Shown: positions 58,463 to 64,000 of the stretch, in pieces
Position numbering within the stretch: the stretch's first letter is position 1
Layout of the letters: each line of letters starts with the position of its first letter
Assembly: GCA_016712265.1 (NCBI GenBank)
Contig: JADJRJ010000031.1
Location: 1,116,001-1,180,000, forward strand
Origin: Gemmatimonadota bacterium
Lineage (GTDB): Bacteria > Gemmatimonadota > Gemmatimonadetes > Gemmatimonadales > Gemmatimonadaceae
Direction of reading: 5' to 3'
Length of the DNA: 64,000 nucleotides
The notes under the pieces: model-generated
Databases searched by the model: none
The model's input: the letters and a program-made list of their open reading frames with translations, nothing else
What the model was told of the DNA's origin: nothing
Made by a program: the position numbers and the translations under genes

Positions 58463-58468
58463 AGTATA
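58463..58468 (-). promoter_or_regulatory. TATACT -10 box upstream of the small membrane protein
   Basis: On the minus strand TATACTTCG, the same nonamer as at the DbpA-domain gene promoter. No matching -35 is seen at 16-18 bases. Confidence 0.4.
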
Positions 58469-58627
58469 AGGGGGCGGAGAGACCGATTTTTTGAGCCAAC
58501 AAGTCCAACGTAGGGGTCCAACAGGTTGGTCGACGTCATGCCCCAGCGCGGGGAAGGCGGAAGGCTGGTTGCGGATCTTATTCCTATCGTCTGGGCTTCA
58601 AAAAACCCTCTTCGTTCCCGACCCTGG

Positions 58628-58654
58628 AAGGGCCCTGGCGTAGCCGGGGCCCTT
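58628..58654. terminator. Hairpin in the region before the pterin operon
   Basis: AAGGGCCCTGGC - GTA - GCCGGGGCCCTT, preceded by an A-run at about 58600 and followed by CGTCGTTCC. It is related to the GGCCCCGG hairpin family. What it terminates is not clear. Confidence 0.55.
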
Positions 58655-58760
58655 CGTCGTTCCGGCCCCCGCGGGAACTCCACTCCCGGCGTCCGTGTTG
58701 GAGAGGGGCACCGCGGCGATGTTGGGCCCGGGCGCCTGATCACCCTCCAACCGGTCGCCC

Positions 58761-59180
58761 GTGCCCGTCGTTACCGTCACCCGTCGCCTGCGCTTCAACG
58801 CCGCCCATCGGGTGCACAACCCGGGGCTGAGCGATGCCGAGAACACGGCGCTTTTCGGCAAGTGTAACAACCCCAATTGGCACGGCCACAACTACACGCT
58901 GGATGTCTCGGTCACCGGTCCCATCGACCCGGTCACGGGCTATGTGATGGACCTGGGGCAACTGCGTGCCCTCGTGGAGCGCGAGGTGCTGGAAGAGGTC
59001 GACCACCGCAACCTGAACCTCGACGTGCCGTTCATGCGGGGGATCAACCCCACGAGCGAAAACCTGGTGGTGGCGATCTGGAACGTTCTGGCCCCCCAGG
59101 TGGCCCCGGCGACCCTCACACGGCTGCGGCTGTGGGAGACGGAGCACAACTTTGTCGACTATCATGGTGAGTCTGCATGA
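58761..59180 (+). CDS. 6-pyruvoyl-tetrahydropterin synthase family protein
   Basis: Zinc enzyme of the PTPS/QueD family, 139 residues. The Cys/His core LFGKCNNPNWHGHNY and the later VDHRNLNLDVPF follow closely the 6-pyruvoyl-tetrahydropterin synthases of the tetrahydrobiopterin pathway (CNNPNGHGHNY), more than QueD. The first zinc-ligand His is in FNAAHRV and the catalytic Asp/His pair lies in the DH motif. GTG 58761 starts the frame. It overlaps folE by four bases. A queuosine-pathway role is the alternative. Confidence 0.88.
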   Translation: MPVVTVTRRLRFNAAHRVHNPGLSDAENTALFGKCNNPNWHGHNYTLDVSVTGPIDPVTGYVMDLGQLRALVEREVLEEVDHRNLNLDVPFMRGINPTSENLVVAIWNVLAPQVAPATLTRLRLWETEHNFVDYHGESA

Positions 59181-59809
59181 CTTCCCCGATGCCCTGGCAA
59201 ATTAAGCCTGTTGAGACCGACGACGCCCCGTTTGCCGGGGCGGAGTGCCTGGAGTTTGAGAACCTCGTCCGGCGCCAGCTGGAGCTCGTCGGGGAGGATC
59301 CCGCGCGCGAGGGGTTGGTGCGCACCCCGCATCGCGTGGTGAACGCGATGCGGTTCCTCACCCACGGGTACGGGCTCAAGGTCGAGGACGTGGTGGGCGA
59401 GGGAATCTTCGCCGAGGAGCACGAGCAGATGGTGATGGTGCGCGACATCGAGCTGTACTCGATGTGCGAGCATCACATGCTGCCGTTCTTTGGGAAGGCG
59501 CACATTGCCTACATCCCCAACGGCCGCATCGTGGGATTGTCCAAGCTGCCGCGCATCGTCGACATGTTCGCCCGTCGCCTGCAGGTGCAGGAGCGGCTCA
59601 CCGGGGAGATCGCCAAGGCGATCCAGGACGTCCTGCAACCGCGTGGGGTGGGCGTCGTGATCGAGGCGTATCACCTCTGCATGATGATGCGCGGCGTGGA
59701 GAAGCAGAACTCCAAGACCATCACGTCGTCCTTGCTCGGCAACTTCCGCGACGACGCCATGACGCGCGACGAGTTCCTGCGGCTGGCGCACGGGTCGGGA
59801 CCGCGGTGA
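59177..59809 (+). CDS. folE: GTP cyclohydrolase I
   Basis: Converts GTP to dihydroneopterin triphosphate, 210 residues. Visible motifs are GEDPAREGLVRTPHRVV near residue 35, the zinc ligands in MCEHHMLPFFGKAHIAYIP, and LCMMMRGVEKQNSKTITS. All zinc ligands are present, so this is the zinc-type FolE. It overlaps PTPS upstream and the SDR downstream by four bases each (ATGA/GTGA). Confidence 0.95.
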   Translation: MTSPMPWQIKPVETDDAPFAGAECLEFENLVRRQLELVGEDPAREGLVRTPHRVVNAMRFLTHGYGLKVEDVVGEGIFAEEHEQMVMVRDIELYSMCEHHMLPFFGKAHIAYIPNGRIVGLSKLPRIVDMFARRLQVQERLTGEIAKAIQDVLQPRGVGVVIEAYHLCMMMRGVEKQNSKTITSSLLGNFRDDAMTRDEFLRLAHGSGPR

Positions 59810-60513
59810 GCCTCGAAGGACGCGTCGCACTGGTGACCGGGGCGTCCCGCGGCATCGGGGCGGCGGCCGCCGCAGCCCTCGCCGCGGCTGGCGCGCGGGT
59901 GGTGCTGGTGGCGCGGTCGCACGACGCGCTCCATGCGCTTGCCGCGTCGCTCCCTGGAGCGACGCCGCTGGTGGCTGACCTCAGCAATCCCGGGGGCGTC
60001 GATCACCTCGCAGAGGAGGTCCGCGGCCTGGTCGGCCACCCGGACCTGCTGATCCTCAACGCGGGGGTCTTTGCGCTGGGGGCCGTTGGGGAACTCGCGT
60101 TAGGCACCGTGGACCGGATGATCGACCTGAACCTGCGCGCGCCCTATCACCTCTTGCACCATTTCCTCCCGCCCATGCGCGCGCGTGGTTCCGGGCACGT
60201 CGTGACCATCGGGTCGGTGGCGGACCACGCGGCCTTCCCCGATAACGGCGGGTATGCGCTGACGAAATTCGGCACCCGCGGGCTCCACGAGGTGGTGCGC
60301 ATGGAGCTGCGGGGGACCGGGGTTCGGGCCACGCTGGTCTCGCCCGGTCCGGTCGACACACCGATCTGGGACCCGCTGCATCCAGAGACCCGACCCGGCT
60401 TCCCGCCGCGGTCGGCGATGCTGCATCCCGCGGACGTCGCGGACGCCGTGCTGTGGGCCGCCTCGCGTCCCGCGCATGTCAACGTGGACGAGGTCCGGCT
60501 CGGCTACCGCTAG
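59806..60513 (+). CDS. Short-chain dehydrogenase/reductase, possible sepiapterin reductase
   Basis: A 235-residue NAD(P)-dependent reductase. The Rossmann motif is TGASRGIGAAAA, followed by LILNAG, the catalytic Ser in TIGSVADHAAF and YALTK (YxxxK). GTG 59806 overlaps the folE stop by four bases. In order with PTPS and FolE this could be the sepiapterin reductase step to tetrahydrobiopterin; SDR specificity cannot be read directly, so that is inference. It carries a CGTTAGGC octamer at 60098. Confidence 0.85.
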   Translation: MSLEGRVALVTGASRGIGAAAAAALAAAGARVVLVARSHDALHALAASLPGATPLVADLSNPGGVDHLAEEVRGLVGHPDLLILNAGVFALGAVGELALGTVDRMIDLNLRAPYHLLHHFLPPMRARGSGHVVTIGSVADHAAFPDNGGYALTKFGTRGLHEVVRMELRGTGVRATLVSPGPVDTPIWDPLHPETRPGFPPRSAMLHPADVADAVLWAASRPAHVNVDEVRLGYR

Positions 60514-60518
60514 CGCCC

Positions 60519-61142
60519 ATGTTCATTGAGCTGGTGGATGCCCTGCGCTGTCCGGTCGGGCACGAGGAGAGCTGGCTCGTCGCCGCCGTGGACCGCTACC
60601 ACGGTCGCCATATCGCCGACGGGGCGCTGGGCTGCCCGGTCTGTCACGCCGTGTACCGGGTGCGCGATGGGGCGGTGCACTTTGCCGAGCCCGCAGGGTC
60701 AACAGGGTCGGCCGTGGGTGGGGATGCCGAACGTGTGCTGCGGGCGCAGGCATTGCTCGACTTGTCTGAGCCCGGTGGGCGCGTCGTGCTCGCGGGGGAG
60801 GCGGCGACCCTGGCTGACGCGCTCGAAGAGGCGACCGCCGCGGCGATCCTGCTGGTGAACCCGGTGGGCGTCGTGCCGACCCCCGGTCGGTCGACGATCT
60901 GGTGTGGTGCCACCGCGCCGTTGGCCGCAGGGACGCTGCGTGGCGCGATGCTCGGGGATGGGGTGGCGAGTGGGCTCGTCCCTTCGCTTGTTCGCGCCCT
61001 GCGGCCGGGTGGTCGGCTGGTGGCACCGGTCCACCTCCCCTTGCCGATGGATGTGGTGGAGCTGGCGCGCGACGACCAGGAGTGGGTGGCCGAGCGCGTC
61101 GCCGCCGTGACCTCGACCCCGGTCGGGCTCCGACGGAGGTAG
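60519..61142 (+). CDS. Zinc-ribbon protein of unknown function
   Basis: A 207-residue protein with an N-terminal zinc-ribbon-like region (LRCPVGHEE and LGCPVCHAVYRV, four Cys/His ligands) resembling Trm112-type or methyltransferase-associated ribbons. A Rossmann-like body follows with GGRVVLAGEAATLADAL and ALRPGGRLVAPVHLP. This recalls methyltransferase-fold proteins, but an SAM-binding motif is not certain. It starts five bases after the SDR stop, so probably the fourth gene of the operon. Confidence 0.7.
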   Translation: MFIELVDALRCPVGHEESWLVAAVDRYHGRHIADGALGCPVCHAVYRVRDGAVHFAEPAGSTGSAVGGDAERVLRAQALLDLSEPGGRVVLAGEAATLADALEEATAAAILLVNPVGVVPTPGRSTIWCGATAPLAAGTLRGAMLGDGVASGLVPSLVRALRPGGRLVAPVHLPLPMDVVELARDDQEWVAERVAAVTSTPVGLRRR

Positions 61143-61276
61143 GTGGGAAGGTCCCGGTCCGATCGTGGCGCAAGGGGCTGGCCGCAGATCGAACGACCGC
61201 CATCGGGAGTGCCATCGACGCTGCCGAGCGTTTGGATGACAAGGCACGACGCGACGCCCTGACGGCGCTCGCGTGA
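61082..61276 (+). CDS. Possible small protein, low support
   Basis: A 64-residue frame ending RKGLAADRTTAIGSAIDAAE and RRDALTALA. The C-terminal part reads like real coding sequence, but the only start I can offer (GTG 61082) lies inside the zinc-ribbon gene. It could equally be chance. Confidence 0.3.
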   Translation: MGGRARRRRDLDPGRAPTEVGGKVPVRSWRKGLAADRTTAIGSAIDAAERLDDKARRDALTALA

Positions 61277-61295
61277 GGCAGCCTGGGTGAGCCCG

Positions 61296-63998
61296 CTATC
61301 CGTCGGCGTGCATGGCCTCACGTGCCTGGATCGCCAGGATGCGGCGCGTGGGCACGAGCCCCGAGCATAACCCCACGAGTGCCACGATGCCGCCGGCGAA
61401 GCCAAGCGCGAGCCCAAGCGACAGCGGCACCGAGCCGCCGCGATCCGGCGTACGAGAGAGCTCGAGCACGAATCGCGCGGCCAGCGGGAGCCCGAGCGCG
61501 GCCCCAACCCCCACCTGCAGGGCGGAACGTCGCAGGATCGTGAGCACCAGCGCGTGCCGCTGGGCCCCCAGTGCGGCCCGGATGCCGATCTCGCGCGTGC
61601 GCTCGGAGACCGCCAGCGAAAGCATCGCGTAGAGACCCGATGTCGCCAGCGCGATGAGCACCCCGACCAGGACGACCAGGCCCGCCGCGATCCCCATGAC
61701 CAGGTACCAATCGCCCTGTCGCACGTCGCTGAGCGCGACGGCCCTTCCCACCACCAGGTCGGGATGCACCTCCTGCACCACGTCGCGCATGCGCCCGGCG
61801 AGTGAGGCCGGTGGCACCCTGGTGTGCACCGCGAGCTGCATCGGGTTGATGGTGCCGGGCGCTGCGGGCAGGTAGACCGCCGCGCCCTGGTCGGCATTCA
61901 CCACGTTCACCCCCAGGGGCCCGATGACGCCAACGACCTCGTGCCACACGGCGCTGGTGGTGTCGGTTGGCGAGGGGAAGCGCACCCGCCGCCCCAGGGG
62001 AACGCGGCCGCCAAGCACACGCTCCACGAACGCGGTGTTCACGATCGCAACGCGCGTTCCGCCCTCCACGTCGGTTCGCACGAAGTCGCGACCGTTGAGC
62101 AGCGGGGTCCCGAGCGCCCCAAGGTAGCCCACGTCGATGTGCGCGACCCGGGTCCAGCGGGGCGGGGTGTCCGGTGCGCGTTCGACGCCATCCACTTCAT
62201 ACGGCATCGAGCGATGCTCCATGCGCGGGAGGACGTCAGCCACCGCGGCGCGCGTCACCCCGGGTTCCGCCTCGATCGCGGCGACGAGCGCACGCTGCGC
62301 CTCGGCCAGCTGTGCCTGGCGAAGGGCGGGGGCGCCGGCGTCCCCGGCCGTACCATCGGGCAATCGGACCTCGACCGCGAGGTATTCGGATGACGGAATG
62401 CCCGTTGCTCGGTTGGCGACCTGCAGGTCCGTGGCGTGGCTGGACACCGCGAACGCCATCCCGATCGCCGCCACTGATACCGCGATGTCTGCGACCACCA
62501 ATGCGGCCGTGAGCTTGCCGAAGTGGAACCGCGCACCGCCGCGGATGTTCTGCGCGATGGCCCGGCCGGTGATGGCGATGGCTGGCAGGACGCCGGCGAG
62601 CGTCGCGCTCACGGCAGCCAACGCGAGCGCGGTGAGCGCCGTGGTCGCGGTCAGGTGCAGCGAGAGCCAATACGGCAACGCCGTCGCTTCGGGGGTCGCA
62701 AGGCTCGCAAGGTTCACATGTCGCAGCGCCCAGTCAAAGACCAGCACGCCGATCCCGGCCGCGATCACGGCCAGGAGCAAGGTTTCCACGAAGACCTGGG
62801 ACACGAGGCGCGCGCGGCTCGCCCCAAGTGATGTGCGAATCGCGAGTTCTCGCGAGCGCGTCGCCGTTCGCGCAAACACGAGCATGGCGACGTTGCCGCA
62901 CGCGACGAGGAGGAGCGCGAACATCATGGCCTGCGCATACCGGAATTCCGGCAGGCTGGCCAGCCCGCCCGCTGGCAGGTTGAGGAACAGGAGGCCGAAC
63001 GGGACGACCTCCGCGCGCAGTCGCCGCCGTTCGGCCACGGCGGCCGCGCTGGTGGCGCTCGTGAGCTGGGGTTGGGCGAGAGCCGACACCTCGGCTTGCG
63101 CGCTGGACGCCGATACCCCATCGGCCAACCGGCCGATGACGTGCACGCGCACGCGCTCGTCGACGCCCCCGGTGGACGCGGGCCGCAGCGGAAGCCAGAG
63201 GATCTCGTTGGCGGGGAAGCCGAACCCCTCTGGCATCACGCCGACCACCTCGTACACGCGCCGCCCGATCCGCAGCCCCTGACCCAGGACGTGCGGATCC
63301 TGACCGAACCGGGAGGCCCACAGGGCGTAGCCAATCACGACGACGTCGGGCGCGCCAGTCGCGAAGTCCTCGTCGGCGAGGAGGCGCCCCATGGCCGGGC
63401 GCGCAGACAACATCGGGAAAACATTCGCCGAGAGCTGCGCGGCAGCGGCGGGCGTCGCCTGGCCGTCCCTCGTGGCGACGTTGTAGGTCAACGTGCGCAG
63501 CGCGCCCAGCGCCGAGAAGCCCTCGAGCGACGAGGCCCACGTCGTGAAGTCGGAGTCCCAGGTCGGCGCGACGGCAGACGACAGCGGGTCCCAATACCGG
63601 ATGGCCCGGAGCCTGTCGTCTCCGTCACCCGGCAACGGCGCGTGCAGGGCACGCGCGAGGTGCGACGGTGCCAGCCCCACCGGAATGCCCACCGCGAGTG
63701 CGAAGATGGCCGCGAGGTTGAGCATCGGGTGCTTCCGCAGCAAACGCACGCCCACCTTCACGTCCAACCAGGAAAAGCGGAGCGGTGCGAAGGACTCGAG
63801 CCCCTTCGCCTCGCGGGACAACTCCCGGAACGTCCCTTCGTGGCCAAACTCGCGGCGCGCGCGGTCCCGGGCCGCCGCGGGAGCCAGGCCGTCCCGCATG
63901 AGGTGCGCGGCACGTTCGTCGAGGTGATGTCGAAATTCCTCCCGCACCTCTTGCTCGACCTCGGCCCGATGCCGGAGCGCGCGATACCAGGTGCTCAC
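61296..63998 (-). CDS. ADOP-type FtsX/MacB-like permease
   Basis: A 900-residue inner-membrane protein. The N-terminal prefix of about 65 residues (EVREEFRHHLDERAAHLMRD, AAARDRARREFGHEG) is the hallmark of the acidobacterial duplicated orphan permeases. A first helix (about 90-110), a MacB-like periplasmic domain, an FtsX-like permease segment, a second periplasmic domain and a second FtsX-like segment near the C-terminus follow. There is no fused ATPase. GTG 63998 is at the window edge, so an earlier start outside cannot be excluded. Function in the family is mostly unknown; macrolide-type efflux or envelope roles are proposed. Confidence 0.88.
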   Translation of the reverse strand: MSTWYRALRHRAEVEQEVREEFRHHLDERAAHLMRDGLAPAAARDRARREFGHEGTFRELSREAKGLESFAPLRFSWLDVKVGVRLLRKHPMLNLAAIFALAVGIPVGLAPSHLARALHAPLPGDGDDRLRAIRYWDPLSSAVAPTWDSDFTTWASSLEGFSALGALRTLTYNVATRDGQATPAAAAQLSANVFPMLSARPAMGRLLADEDFATGAPDVVVIGYALWASRFGQDPHVLGQGLRIGRRVYEVVGVMPEGFGFPANEILWLPLRPASTGGVDERVRVHVIGRLADGVSASSAQAEVSALAQPQLTSATSAAAVAERRRLRAEVVPFGLLFLNLPAGGLASLPEFRYAQAMMFALLLVACGNVAMLVFARTATRSRELAIRTSLGASRARLVSQVFVETLLLAVIAAGIGVLVFDWALRHVNLASLATPEATALPYWLSLHLTATTALTALALAAVSATLAGVLPAIAITGRAIAQNIRGGARFHFGKLTAALVVADIAVSVAAIGMAFAVSSHATDLQVANRATGIPSSEYLAVEVRLPDGTAGDAGAPALRQAQLAEAQRALVAAIEAEPGVTRAAVADVLPRMEHRSMPYEVDGVERAPDTPPRWTRVAHIDVGYLGALGTPLLNGRDFVRTDVEGGTRVAIVNTAFVERVLGGRVPLGRRVRFPSPTDTTSAVWHEVVGVIGPLGVNVVNADQGAAVYLPAAPGTINPMQLAVHTRVPPASLAGRMRDVVQEVHPDLVVGRAVALSDVRQGDWYLVMGIAAGLVVLVGVLIALATSGLYAMLSLAVSERTREIGIRAALGAQRHALVLTILRRSALQVGVGAALGLPLAARFVLELSRTPDRGGSVPLSLGLALGFAGGIVALVGLCSGLVPTRRILAIQAREAMHADG

Positions 63999-64000
63999 GC

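Larger units (their letters stand above)
58422..58760. other. Gene-free region before the pterin operon
   Basis: No coding sequence is supported. It holds a TATACT box for the minus-strand small gene (58463-58468), two A/T runs (about 58486-58492 and 58600-58606) and the hairpin at 58628-58654. I found no clear promoter for the downstream plus-strand operon and no RNA gene I could recognise. Confidence 0.5.

Noticed and set aside
58500..58700. Small stable RNA (SRP, 6S or tmRNA type)
   Set aside because: There is a hairpin but no conserved core sequence of those RNAs.

Overview
This window is GC-rich chromosomal DNA from a diderm bacterium. It carries several lipobox lipoproteins, an outer-membrane barrel with a POTRA-like start, type IV pilus minor pilins, and a large permease of the acidobacterial duplicated orphan permease (ADOP) type. 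That mix fits Gemmatimonadota best, with Acidobacteriota as an alternative; this is an inference from gene content, because no rRNA or tRNA gene was found. I saw no transposase, prophage, integron or CRISPR array. Most genes are housekeeping, packed in short operons with ATGA/TGATG stop-start overlaps. GTG starts are common and clear Shine-Dalgarno sites are few.

Layout. 1-6.1 kb: dnaE (cut by the left edge), a frameshifted aminopeptidase and a UvrD-like helicase. 6.1-10.9 kb: a repeat-rich intergenic region, a large Ig-like (BIg2) lipoprotein and a small lipoprotein. 11-21.5 kb: lipB, lpdA, a seven-repeat metalloprotease lipoprotein, the pyruvate dehydrogenase genes pdhA-pdhB-pdhC, and lipA. 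21.7-30.5 kb: a small membrane protein, a deoxyhypusine-synthase-like gene, a DUF3108 protein, two glycosyltransferases, a coiled-coil protein, an outer-membrane barrel and a POT peptide transporter. 30.6-39.7 kb: an oligopeptide ABC transporter (four genes, no binding protein), a LipM-type octanoyltransferase, gcvP, gcvH and coaE. 39.7-45.1 kb: an AraC-type regulator and minor pilins, the last reduced to a multiply frameshifted remnant. 45.2-49.1 kb: thymidine kinase, a degenerate DEAD-box/DbpA-domain protein and an aminotransferase. 49.2-57.6 kb: an archaeal-style DNA-end-processing cluster (NurA-like, HerA-like, a secreted protein, Mre11/SbcD, Rad50/SbcC, GNAT). 58.3-61.3 kb: a small membrane protein and a PTPS-FolE-SDR set that looks like tetrahydrobiopterin synthesis. 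61.3-64 kb: an ADOP permease.

Two themes link the genes. First, lipoic acid: octanoyl transfer (LipB and a LipM-like enzyme), sulfur insertion (LipA), the lipoylated proteins (PdhC, GcvH) and the enzymes that act on the lipoyl arm (PdhA/B, GcvP, Lpd) all lie within 28 kb. Second, double-strand-break processing: the NurA-HerA-Mre11-Rad50 set occurs in one direction.

The strongest unexplained signal is an octamer, CGTTAGGC. I found it 14 times in the window, always on the coding strand and always in the same frame, where it encodes [Ala/Ser/Thr/Pro]-Leu-Gly using the rare leucine codon TTA. The window also holds two families of short intergenic repeats that tend to occur together next to gene ends, and a family of GGCCCCGG hairpins between genes.
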